Assembly: GCA_003054655.1 (NCBI GenBank)
Contig: QAYZ01000007.1
Location: forward strand, 1 to 64,000
DNA from: Spartobacteria bacterium LR76
GTDB lineage: Bacteria; Verrucomicrobiota; Verrucomicrobiia; Chthoniobacterales; Terrimicrobiaceae
Direction: 5' to 3'
DNA: 64,000 bases
Shown: piece by piece, positions 53,687 to 61,684 of the stretch
How the letters are laid out: every line of letters starts with the position of its first letter
Numbering within the stretch: the first letter of the stretch is position 1
Notes under the pieces: model-generated
Told to the model about the DNA's origin: nothing
Database searches by the model: none
Seen by the model: only the letters and a program-made list of their open reading frames with translations
Position numbers and translations under genes: made by a program

Positions 53687-55060
53687 TTACGGGCGGGCAC
53701 CCGGCTTCCAGACGAGGCTGCCGGTGACGGCCAGGACGATGGCGGCGGCGGCACCCCAGACGCCCCACTGCTCGGGACCCTGCGGCAAGGGAAAGAGCGA
53801 GCCGTAGAGAGCGAGGATCGGCATGGCGCTGGCGATGACGAGGACGATCCAGCGCGGGACGGAGGATTTGCCCATGGTGAGGATGAGCTTGCACGCGCCG
53901 ATGGCGAGGACGGCGTAGGTGAGGGCGAGGAGAAGCCCCTGCGCCGTGGCGGCCACGAAGAGCGATTTGTAGCGCTCGTGGTCAGGAATGAAAAACCCGA
54001 TGGCGATGGCGAGCAGGGCGGTGGCCAGGACGCAATGCGACGCCATGGTGGGCGCGCCGAGGCGGTTGGTGCGGGCGAGGACTCGAGGCAGGATGCCTGC
54101 GCGGCTGAGGGCGAAAAGCCCGCGCGAGGCGGCGAGCGAGAAGCCAATGAAGCAACTGATGAAGTCGGCGAAAATGCCGACGCGTATCCACATGCCGGCC
54201 CAGTTGCCGAGGAGCTTGTTGGCCATCTCGGCAAAGCCGTCGAGCTGGGCGGGCCACGCCTTGCCCACGAGCTCGGGGCCGAAGTAAACCGTGCCCGCGT
54301 AGGAGCAGACGACGAAAAGGATGCCGGTCAGCAGGACCGTGGAAACCAGCGCGATGGGGATGGTGCGCCGGGGATTGGACGCCTCCTCGGCGAGGACGGC
54401 GACGGTTTCGAATCCGCCGAAAAGCAGGATGGCAAAGAGGAGGCCGCCGAAGAGATTGCCCCCGCCGGTGACGTTGAAAATGGAGAAGAAGTCCCAGGTA
54501 TTCGCCGGACCCGCGTGGATGATTGCGGCGGCGGCGGTAAGCAGGAACGGGACGACGGAGACCAGCACGATCACGAGCTGCGCACGGGTGGCGACCTCCG
54601 CGCCGCGGACATTCATGATCCACGCGATAAGGACGACGATGAGCGCCCCGCCCCACCACGGGACCAGGCCGAAGAGGTAGGCTTTGGAAAAATTTGCCAC
54701 CAGCACGCCGACAGCGATGGAGAAGCCTCCCGCACCCGAGACGAGCAGCGAGAACGTATAGATGATCAATATCGCCAGGCCCGCTCGGCGGCCCCAGGCC
54801 CGCTCGACGTAATCACCCACCGCCCCCGCCCCGCCCGTCAGCGAGGCATAAAAGGCGATGACCATGGCAAAGCAGACCATGCCGACAGCCGCGAGAAGAA
54901 TGGCGAGAGGCCCCCGACCGCCCGCGATCTGGGCGACAAAGGCAACAAAAAGGCCTATGCCAATAAGCGGCCCGATGGCGCAGGCCTGACCGATGAGATC
55001 CAGGATCGTGAGGCGTTTTGAGGGGCGTGGATCGGGGGTGGTCTCGGCGGTGATCGGCAT
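53687..55060 (-). CDS. APC-superfamily amino acid permease
   Basis: The 457-residue protein has twelve likely membrane segments. The N-terminal LIGQACAIGPLIGIGLFVAF, with the glycine-rich helix break, and the SLTGGAGAVGDYVERAWG segment mark the APC fold. LLFAILLFGGFETVAVLAEEASNPRRTIP is the conserved helix 6 area. The substrate cannot be determined, but amino acid or amine uptake with protons is usual. It is monocistronic, and 178 bases separate its start from the divergent PEP-CTERM gene. Confidence 0.88.
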   Translation of the reverse strand: MPITAETTPDPRPSKRLTILDLIGQACAIGPLIGIGLFVAFVAQIAGGRGPLAILLAAVGMVCFAMVIAFYASLTGGAGAVGDYVERAWGRRAGLAILIIYTFSLLVSGAGGFSIAVGVLVANFSKAYLFGLVPWWGGALIVVLIAWIMNVRGAEVATRAQLVIVLVSVVPFLLTAAAAIIHAGPANTWDFFSIFNVTGGGNLFGGLLFAILLFGGFETVAVLAEEASNPRRTIPIALVSTVLLTGILFVVCSYAGTVYFGPELVGKAWPAQLDGFAEMANKLLGNWAGMWIRVGIFADFISCFIGFSLAASRGLFALSRAGILPRVLARTNRLGAPTMASHCVLATALLAIAIGFFIPDHERYKSLFVAATAQGLLLALTYAVLAIGACKLILTMGKSSVPRWIVLVIASAMPILALYGSLFPLPQGPEQWGVWGAAAAIVLAVTGSLVWKPGARP

Positions 55061-55152
55061 GGGAACGTGAAGAGACTACTCCTGGTGTCAACTCGGGCAA
55101 GCGCGCAGAGGGACGAATGAACGGGGGAGATTTTCCTCTCAAACCCAGGAAA

Positions 55153-55191
55153 TCCGCCGGGCTCATGGAGTCTTCCGCCGGGTTCATGGAG
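55153..55191. promoter_or_regulatory. Two 18-base direct repeats in a divergent promoter region
   Basis: TCCGCCGGGCTCATGGAG (55153-55170) and TCCGCCGGGTTCATGGAG (55174-55191) differ at one base and repeat every 21 bases, two turns of the helix. They lie between the divergent APC permease (start 55060) and the PEP-CTERM gene (start 55239). A tandem binding site for an activator or repressor is inferred. Confidence 0.45.
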
Positions 55192-55238
55192 CGGCCGTTG
55201 ACTCTCCGGGGATTGCGCCTAAGGCATGGCCCATCACT

Positions 55239-56060
55239 ATGAAAACCAACAGGAATGACAAGGGAATACACGGGAGAGTCAGCCATTTGGGAACTTGGAT
55301 TTCCAGCGCGGCAGCGGCGCTGCTGATCGCGGCGGGTCCGGTATCGGCGGAAACGGTCTACATCGGAGGAAATCTCAGTACGGACTCCGCTGGCGAGATC
55401 GGAGAACCCGTCGGCGGCCCCTCGGGCGGTGCCTCCGTGCAGTGGCTGCTGCTCTCCAGCGAGACGACCCCGCTGGGCAACAACTCCATCACGGGCATCG
55501 CCTTCCGGCTGGATGCCGACTACGCTCCCGAGCTTCCCGTCTTCGGGTATCAAAACCTGAAAATCACGCTCGGGTACACGACCGCGACGGATCTCGACGA
55601 GACTAGCACGATCGCTGGCAACAACGCGGCGGCGACCAATCTCACGGTGGTCTACGACGGGAGCTTTTATTACTCGGCCAACGCCTTTCCCACGGGCGCC
55701 TCGGGAGGCGATGCGAATGACTTCGGCGCGTTCATCAAGTTCGCGACGCCATTCCTCAACGACACGAGCAAGAACCTGATCTTCACGATCCAGCACACAC
55801 TGCCGATCGACGAGTTTGGCAACCAGCTCACCGCGAGCTACTTCAGCGCCGATGGCGGCAGCACGGGCCGCACGGTGCTGGTGGGGGACTACGATGCGAC
55901 CTACACCTTTGGATATCACATCACTCCAGTGTCGGCCTTCACGACCGATTCGGTGCCCGAAAACTACTCGGTGCCGGAGCCGACGACGGTCGGACTGATC
56001 GGCCTCGCTCTCGGCGGAGCCGTCTTGCTTTACCGCCGCAAGCGGAGCCTGCAGGACTAA
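55239..56060 (+). CDS. PEP-CTERM exported protein, 273 residues
   Basis: It has a long basic signal peptide (about 38 residues, cleavage near VSA) and a single beta-rich domain with PVGGPSGGASVQWLLLSS, GITGIAFRLD-type strands and FIKFATPFLNDTSKNLIFTIQ. The C-terminal tag is SVPEPTTVGLIGLALGG with a membrane helix and YRRKRSLQD. The domain looks like a choice-of-anchor or sugar-binding fold; no enzyme site is seen. It is followed by a strong terminator. Confidence 0.8.
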   Translation: MKTNRNDKGIHGRVSHLGTWISSAAAALLIAAGPVSAETVYIGGNLSTDSAGEIGEPVGGPSGGASVQWLLLSSETTPLGNNSITGIAFRLDADYAPELPVFGYQNLKITLGYTTATDLDETSTIAGNNAAATNLTVVYDGSFYYSANAFPTGASGGDANDFGAFIKFATPFLNDTSKNLIFTIQHTLPIDEFGNQLTASYFSADGGSTGRTVLVGDYDATYTFGYHITPVSAFTTDSVPENYSVPEPTTVGLIGLALGGAVLLYRRKRSLQD

Positions 56061-56075
56061 TCCCCGTCCAATCAT

Positions 56076-56117
56076 GAACGCCCTGCCTCGTGCCACGGAG
56101 GCAGGGCGTTCTTTTTT
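56076..56117 (+). terminator. Strong terminator after the 273-residue PEP-CTERM gene
   Basis: GAACGCCCTGCCTC (56076-56089) pairs perfectly with GAGGCAGGGCGTTC (56098-56111) around an 8-base loop, followed by a run of six or more Ts. It lies 15 bases after the stop. Confidence 0.9.
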
Positions 56118-56239
56118 CGCTCGCGAGCCGGAACCGTTTTTCCAAGGGACAGCCGCGTCCATCCATGCCATGGTGAGGCTATGAAATCGGGTCCAGCCGC
56201 CACCGTCCCTGGCCGTTGGGAGGCAGGCCCGCCCCCGGC

Positions 56240-56644
56240 ATGATCTCAACGCGAAAGACATTACTCTACGTGCTGCTCGCGCTCGGCGTAGGGGCGGGCG
56301 TCTGGCCTTTTGTGGCGAACTTCCGCGAAAACGGGATGGACGACCGGTACAAGACGCTGCGCGAACTCAACCCCGCGCCTGCCGACATTCGCGAGGCGTA
56401 CTGGGTGCCGCGCGACCGGCAGCGCTACCTGCTCCTCATCCTGGACAAGGGCGATTCCCTCCTGGCATGGCTACGGCCCGGCCGGCCCGCCTACGTGGTA
56501 GACGATGCCGGAACGATCGTGGACTCCAGCCGCCACGACAGCGACGACGCGGTGTTTGTCGGGCAGTGGGAGAGCCGGGAAAAAACGGCGCTCACCCCCG
56601 CCGAGCTCACCGCCGTGCTGAAGCAGTCCGCCCCGGGTGCCTGA
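56240..56644 (+). CDS. Membrane-anchored hypothetical protein
   Basis: The 134-residue protein has one N-terminal membrane segment (about 6-24) and a soluble part outside with LRELNPAPADIREAYWVPRDRQRYLLLILDKG and an ending rich in acidic residues. No family was recognised. The start at 56240 leads directly into the membrane segment; a frame start at 56216 is also possible. It is convergent with the pseudopilin gene. Confidence 0.6.
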   Translation: MISTRKTLLYVLLALGVGAGVWPFVANFRENGMDDRYKTLRELNPAPADIREAYWVPRDRQRYLLLILDKGDSLLAWLRPGRPAYVVDDAGTIVDSSRHDSDDAVFVGQWESREKTALTPAELTAVLKQSAPGA

Positions 56645-56650
56645 ACCAAC

Positions 56651-56745
56651 AAAAGGTCGCAGAGGCAGCGCAGGAGTTCCCTCCCCCACCCGGGCCTGCG
56701 GCACCACACCACCAGCCCGTCATCGCTGCCTCTGCTTCCTTCTGT
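56651..56745. repeat. Inverted repeat between convergent genes
   Basis: GCAGAGGCAGCG (56659-56670) and its complement CGCTGCCTCTGC (56724-56735) are exact 12-base arms, with further partial matches outside (AAAGG and CTTCCTTCTG). The wording resembles the repeats at 43687-44101, so this may be a dispersed element of the genome. It may also help end both transcripts. Confidence 0.5.
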
Positions 56746-56764
56746 CAAATGTGGTGAATCCTCA

Positions 56765-57424
56765 TCATTGGCCGAGGTTTTTCACGAAATCGAGGGACTC
56801 GGGAGCCTTGGGATCGATGAGCTCGACGTGGCCGTCGAGGAAGAGCGCATTGGCTCTGCCCGAGTGCCGGGCCTCGACGACATCGGAAAACATCGGCGAA
56901 GAGGCCGCGCGGAAATACTGGTAGCCGTCGCCGTTGTTTGCGGGGCCGTTGCAGGTATCGGCGATGAAGAGCGTGCGGGAGAGTTTACTCTGGCTGATGG
57001 GGCGGGTAGGCACGCGCCAGTCGAGGATTCCCTGGTCGTTCTTCAGCCCCTCGCAATTCATGCCGTAGGTGCGGCGGGCGACCTGGTTCGGATACGTACG
57101 GAGCGAGGCGGGGCAAAGGAAGATGGTCTTTTTGCGAATGCCGACGACCTGGCTCGGGGTGTTGATGGAGTTTTGCAGGGTGAGCCACCAGGAGTTGCCG
57201 GTGGTGGCGTCGGAGACGGCGGGATAGACGCCATTGTTCTCCCGGGCATAGGCGTCGAGGTAGAGAAACATCTGCCGGAGGTTGCCCGAGCAGGCGACGG
57301 TCTGCGCCCCAGCGTTCCAGGTCTTCGCCATGGGCAGGAGCAGGCTGGCGAGGAGAACGATGATGCCGATCGTCACGAGCAGCTCGATGAGCGTAAAGGC
57401 GCGGTGATGGGGGGAAAGGCGCAT
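56765..57424 (-). CDS. Pseudopilin-like protein (prepilin-type N-terminus)
   Basis: The 219-residue protein has a short basic leader and then AFTLIELLVTIGIIVLLASL at residues 9-28, the class III signal cut before F and methylated by the prepilin peptidase. Alanine replaces the usual glycine at -1, a change common in this phylum. The globular part has CSGNLRQMFLYLDAYARENNG and the ending ARHSGRANALFLDGHVELID, as in DUF1559-type pseudopilins abundant in Verrucomicrobiota and Planctomycetota. It lies four bases after the beta-helix gene and is likely in its operon. Confidence 0.88.
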   Translation of the reverse strand: MRLSPHHRAFTLIELLVTIGIIVLLASLLLPMAKTWNAGAQTVACSGNLRQMFLYLDAYARENNGVYPAVSDATTGNSWWLTLQNSINTPSQVVGIRKKTIFLCPASLRTYPNQVARRTYGMNCEGLKNDQGILDWRVPTRPISQSKLSRTLFIADTCNGPANNGDGYQYFRAASSPMFSDVVEARHSGRANALFLDGHVELIDPKAPESLDFVKNLGQ

Positions 57425-57428
57425 GGTG

Positions 57429-59105
57429 TTACTGGGCGGCGGTGCGGGCGGGCGCGGGGGCGGCGGCTTCGGCGACAGATCCCTCGCATCGGGCGGTGGC
57501 GGCGATTTCCTGGAGACGGGAATCGGAGCGCTTCGCGGATTCCTCGTAGCTCATGCGGCGCTTCGTCGCGGCGGCGGGAGGCGTGGCGGAGACGTTGCGC
57601 ACGATGGCGGAGGCCTTGCCGTGGAGGGCGAACTGCGCGACGCCGTTGTCCCACGACGCGGCATTTTCCAGCGTGGCGGAGGCGTCGAGGAACCAAAGGC
57701 CGTAGCCGGCATTGTCAGAGACGCGGATGTCTCGGGCGACGAGGCGGCTCTGGCCGACATCGCCGATGCCATTGTCATTCTGGGTGAAAACCCCGCCGGT
57801 GATTTCGCAGGCGATGGTGTCGTGGGCGGAGAAGCCCTCGTCGAGATTCTGCGAACCCTCGATGTTCTCAAAGACGAGTCCCTCGCCGGTGCCGTGGAGG
57901 TTGAATCCATCGTTCAGGCTCCCTGTGGCGCGGAGGTTGCGAAAGGTCTGGTACGAGGCGTTGAGAATGACGACGACGCGGTCGCGGGCGGCGATCTCCC
58001 AGCCGTCGCGCTGTGCGGGGTCGAGGAGAATGAGGCGGGAGCCATCGTCGGAAAGGCGGACTTTTTCCTCGAATTGACCGGTGGCGGCATCCTGGAAGAC
58101 GCGGCGGCCGTGATGCACGAGCACGGACGGGAACCCGCCGGGCACCACGGAGGTCCATTTGCCATCGACCTTGGTGAAGCCCTGCACATTGGGCCGGGCG
58201 GCGAGGAACGATGCCACGTCAAAAGACCACTCGCCGTTGCGCTCCGTGAAAACCAGCGGGTCGAAACCGGTGATGGTCTCGCCGTTGCCGTCGACGGTTA
58301 TTGGCTGCTCCGCCGTACCGGAGTGCGGGATATAGAGCGGCTCGTGATACGGGCCGCTGCCGGGCGCGATGCGGATGGTGTCGCCGGGCCGGGCGGCGGC
58401 GGCCGCGGCGGCGAGCGTGCGGTAGCCATCCGTCGCGCGCTGGTCGACGGTGAGAATGGCGGGCGTACGCGGGGCGGCGCTGGCAGTGCCGGAAGAGGAA
58501 GAGCCGAGGAGGAAATTCATCGACGGGCCTTTCTCGATCTGCCCGCTGCCGTCGAGGTCCATGATGCCGTAGCCGCCGTCGGGCGTGCTGGACGGGGTGA
58601 CGCGGAAGATGATGTTTTGCTCCGCCGCACCCTCCTCCTTGAAGCGCAGGAGGAAGCCGTAGGAAGCGCCGCCGTCGAATTTCACCTCGGGAAATCGGAA
58701 GCGCAGCCACGCGGCCTCGCCGGTGCCGAGACCGGGATTCGGCGGGAGCGTGCCGTCAAAGGTGGCAACGACATCAGGCGTCTGCTTCAGGTCGCCGGAG
58801 GGGAAGCGCAGGAAGTCGAGCTGGAAGGCGGCGCGCTTCGCCGCGCGGAATGGGTCGGAGTAGAGCACCTGGACGGCGAGTTCATTGGCGGAGAAGGACT
58901 GCTTGACCGGAAAGATCTGGCCGTAATCGCGGCGGCCCGCATCCTTCGTCCACCGCCAGCCCATGCCCTGGGTGGACATGACGTTGACATAGGATGCGCC
59001 GCTGGTGATGGCAGGTTGGGCGGCTTCGAGAAGGGCGTCGAGTTCCGCATGGAGCGCCGGAGCGGCGAGGAGGCTGAGCGCGAAGAATCGGGGGAGGAGT
59101 TTCAT
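57429..59105 (-). CDS. Exported right-handed parallel beta-helix protein
   Basis: The 558-residue protein has a signal peptide of 20 residues (LHA cleavage). An N-terminal jelly-roll-like domain (about 25-200, FRFPEVKFDGGASYGFLLRF) is followed by a parallel beta-helix (about 220-510). The helix contains DTIRIAPGSGPYHEPLYIPHSG, FRNLRATGSLNDGFNLHG and FTQNDNGIGDVGQSRLVAR, where DGFNLHG and DEGFSAHD coil positions could be catalytic or structural. The tail is alanine-rich. A glycoside hydrolase or polysaccharide lyase role is likely, but the family is not assigned. It overlaps the upstream gene by ATGA. Confidence 0.8.
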   Translation of the reverse strand: MKLLPRFFALSLLAAPALHAELDALLEAAQPAITSGASYVNVMSTQGMGWRWTKDAGRRDYGQIFPVKQSFSANELAVQVLYSDPFRAAKRAAFQLDFLRFPSGDLKQTPDVVATFDGTLPPNPGLGTGEAAWLRFRFPEVKFDGGASYGFLLRFKEEGAAEQNIIFRVTPSSTPDGGYGIMDLDGSGQIEKGPSMNFLLGSSSSGTASAAPRTPAILTVDQRATDGYRTLAAAAAAARPGDTIRIAPGSGPYHEPLYIPHSGTAEQPITVDGNGETITGFDPLVFTERNGEWSFDVASFLAARPNVQGFTKVDGKWTSVVPGGFPSVLVHHGRRVFQDAATGQFEEKVRLSDDGSRLILLDPAQRDGWEIAARDRVVVILNASYQTFRNLRATGSLNDGFNLHGTGEGLVFENIEGSQNLDEGFSAHDTIACEITGGVFTQNDNGIGDVGQSRLVARDIRVSDNAGYGLWFLDASATLENAASWDNGVAQFALHGKASAIVRNVSATPPAAATKRRMSYEESAKRSDSRLQEIAATARCEGSVAEAAAPAPARTAAQ

Positions 59106-60838
59106 GGCACGAGATTGTCGGAAAGCGTGGCCTCGGCGCGAATGATCGAGATGGGCTGCGTGGTGGAGAGCGCCCGCGCGCGGCCCGCCTCGCCGGAGGC
59201 GTCCTGGTTGACGTTGCGAATGGTGTTGCGGCTCACGCGGACATTGTGCGCGTTGCTGATGCTGATGCCCGCGACGGAGCAGCCGTCGATGAGGTTGTTT
59301 TCCAGCACGATGTTGTCATTGCCGGGAAAAGCCGGGGCCGCGCCTGCGTCGGTACGCGCCATGATGCTGATCGCGCCGATGGTGTAGCTGTCTGGCTGGC
59401 GGATGTTCCACCCCTGGCCGACATCGCGGATCTGGTTGCCGGAGACGACGAGGTTGCGGCTCCATCCGGCCTCGCGCCAGTAGGAGAACTCCGCGCCGAG
59501 CGAGATGGCGCAGCCCTTGATGCGCTCGAAGCGGTTGTTCAACACCAGCCCGTCGCTGGCCATGAGACGAAAGCCGCGGCCGCGATGGTCGTGGCACCAG
59601 GTGTCGCGAATGATGAACCCCGAGGCCGACGTGGCCGGGATCTCGCAAAAGCCTCCGGCCTGCACGCCGGAAGGGCGCTGGTCGAGCGTCACACGGTAAA
59701 AGGTCACGCTCTCCGGCTTCACCTTGAGCATCTCCCAGGTCTTCCCGATCCGTTCCAGCCAGGGCTCGACAGGCTCGGGCGTTTTCTCGATCCCTACGAT
59801 ATTGGCTGCTCCCACGACCTCGTAGGAAGGCGGCTCGAGGAAGCGAATCGTGTCGCCCGGGCGGGTAATGGCCTCGAGGCGGTTGTTGCGCCAGGGGAGG
59901 ACGCTGAGAAAGCTGTGGTCGTCGATCCACTTCAGCACCGGGATCATTGCGCCATGGAGATTGATCGCGTCGTCGGCCTGGTAGGCAAACTCGCATTGCT
60001 CGATGACCGGACCCTGGCGGGTATTGGCAATATTCAGCCCGTCCGCGCAGGCCGAGATGAGACGCGGCTGGGTCGCGCCCTCCGGCGGCGGGCCGGGAAT
60101 GACGCGTACACGGCGAAAGGTGCCGCCGGTTTCGCACGAGCGGGCGACGATGGCGACATTGGGCGCGGCGAGGATGGTCACGTCCTCCAGCACGACCTCG
60201 CGGGAATTGCGGATCGACACGCCCTCGGCGGCGCGGGACGAGAGCGTGACACGATCGCCCACGGCGATGAACTCGAAGCCGGTCTGCCATTTCGGAAACG
60301 AGACGCGCACGGTGCGGTCGCCCGCGGGTTCGAGCGAGGTGACGCCGTAATCCGGCGCGCCGGGCTTGAGCGTTGGCGTGTCGCGGTCAAAGAGCTGGAG
60401 GCGCGCATCGGTGAAGAATCCGCCCGTCGACGCGGCGGCCTCGCTGCCGGGATAGCCCGCGTGGAGCTTCACGGTGATGGTGCCGGTCTGCGCATCCACG
60501 GACGCCACATCGCCCTGGGTGAAGGGGAGCGGGTCGTAGTCGATGCGGAGGTTGCGAATCGTGAGCCCGTCGCAGCCGTCGATCTGGAGCGAGGTGACTT
60601 CGCGGCTGCCCGCGATGAGGGTCGCGCCATGGCCGTCGATGATGACATCGCGCAGGCCCGCGAACCTCCATCCGGCGGCGGGCAGGCGGTGAACGCCGGG
60701 CGGCAGCTCCAGCACCGCGCCGGGCTGGAGATTGGCCACGGCCGCCTGGAGATCCAGCGCATCGGGCGCGGCGGCGCGAAGGCCCCCGGCGTGGAAAGCG
60801 CAGGCCAGGGCGATGAGAATGACGGCGGACCGGTTCAT
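59102..60838 (-). CDS. GH110-like parallel beta-helix glycosidase
   Basis: The 578-residue protein has a signal peptide of about 22 residues (start MNRSAV at 60838; an upstream frame start at 60859 is weaker). It then forms a parallel beta-helix. The segment LISACADGLNIANTRQGPVI followed by CEFAYQADDAINLHG resembles the active-site region of GH110 alpha-1,3-galactosidases, where DD and the terminal HG are conserved. A galactosidase or related exo-glycosidase on an exported substrate is inferred. It is the first gene of the run with the second beta-helix and the pseudopilin. Confidence 0.75.
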   Translation of the reverse strand: MNRSAVILIALACAFHAGGLRAAAPDALDLQAAVANLQPGAVLELPPGVHRLPAAGWRFAGLRDVIIDGHGATLIAGSREVTSLQIDGCDGLTIRNLRIDYDPLPFTQGDVASVDAQTGTITVKLHAGYPGSEAAASTGGFFTDARLQLFDRDTPTLKPGAPDYGVTSLEPAGDRTVRVSFPKWQTGFEFIAVGDRVTLSSRAAEGVSIRNSREVVLEDVTILAAPNVAIVARSCETGGTFRRVRVIPGPPPEGATQPRLISACADGLNIANTRQGPVIEQCEFAYQADDAINLHGAMIPVLKWIDDHSFLSVLPWRNNRLEAITRPGDTIRFLEPPSYEVVGAANIVGIEKTPEPVEPWLERIGKTWEMLKVKPESVTFYRVTLDQRPSGVQAGGFCEIPATSASGFIIRDTWCHDHRGRGFRLMASDGLVLNNRFERIKGCAISLGAEFSYWREAGWSRNLVVSGNQIRDVGQGWNIRQPDSYTIGAISIMARTDAGAAPAFPGNDNIVLENNLIDGCSVAGISISNAHNVRVSRNTIRNVNQDASGEAGRARALSTTQPISIIRAEATLSDNLVP

Positions 60839-60937
60839 GCTGGGGCAACGGGGGAGCACTCGAGGGAGGGCGGAGACTTAAGCTAATGGCTCACCGGCCC
60901 GGCGGCAAGACGCCAGCCGGGCGCGGGAGACAAGGGA

Positions 60938-61636
60938 TCAGACGTGGCGCGAGCGGCGGCGCAGGACGACGAAGGCTGCGCCGAGCAGGCCGAGCACGAC
61001 GGTGGAGGGTTCGGGAACGGCGGTCGCGTAAAAGACGAGGTCCGATCCGCTGCCCCATCCCGAGTAGGTCGTGTTGTCCGTCGAGATGATGGCCATGCCG
61101 CCGGTGTAGGAGGCGGAGTTGCTCACCTGCCAGGTGACGTTGCGATTGGCCGCCTGGGTCGGGAAGTAAAGCATCACGGCGTAGTAGTTCCCGCCCGTGA
61201 GCGCGACGTTCGTTAAGTCAAAGGTGACGTATTTACTGAAATCCGACGACGTGCCGGTGAGGCCCGACATGGTGCCGGTCTCGGTGAAGAGCGCCGTGCC
61301 GGACGGAACGCCGCTGGCTGAGGACACCTGGAAGATCGATACGCTGAAGGCCGCCGTGAGCGCACCCGCGCCGGGCGCGGCGTCGGGAGCGATGCGGAAG
61401 GTGATCGAGTCGAGCGTGAGATTCGTCGAGGCCAGGAACGACTGGCCGACATCGCGCAGGCCGGAGGCCGTGTTGTTGCGCCACTGCACGCCACCGGCTG
61501 TCGCGGTGTTGCTGGCGAAGGACGATGTCGGAGCCGTGTCGCTGACGGAGACGAGCACGGTGGCGGCAGCCGGGCGTGTGCTGAGCACGACGAGCAGGCT
61601 GGAGGCGGCGAGGATCGAGGGGAGCAGGTTTTTCAT
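60938..61636 (-). CDS. PEP-CTERM choice-of-anchor protein
   Basis: The 232-residue protein has a signal peptide (about 26 residues, AAA) and a single beta-sandwich domain with VGQSFLASTNLTLDSITFRI and VTFDLTNVALTGGNYYAVML. This pattern is typical of choice-of-anchor proteins. The end is AVPEPSTVVLGLLGAAFVV plus RRRSRHV, a PEP-CTERM tag. It is placed between the beta-helix genes and the GH4 gene and may be a glycan-binding partner; that is inference. Confidence 0.8.
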   Translation of the reverse strand: MKNLLPSILAASSLLVVLSTRPAAATVLVSVSDTAPTSSFASNTATAGGVQWRNNTASGLRDVGQSFLASTNLTLDSITFRIAPDAAPGAGALTAAFSVSIFQVSSASGVPSGTALFTETGTMSGLTGTSSDFSKYVTFDLTNVALTGGNYYAVMLYFPTQAANRNVTWQVSNSASYTGGMAIISTDNTTYSGWGSGSDLVFYATAVPEPSTVVLGLLGAAFVVLRRRSRHV

Positions 61637-61684
61637 GGGGTAGTTATGTTTGGGTGGTGTGGTGAGGGGTTGCGCTCTCTTCGC

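Noticed and set aside
53978-55021. Plus-strand frame of 347 codons
   Set aside because: Antisense of the APC permease; charged low-complexity protein without any motif.
57423-59387. Plus-strand frame of 654 codons, and a similar one at 59246-60886
   Set aside because: Antisense shadows of the two beta-helix genes, which have signal peptides and overlap each other in the usual way.
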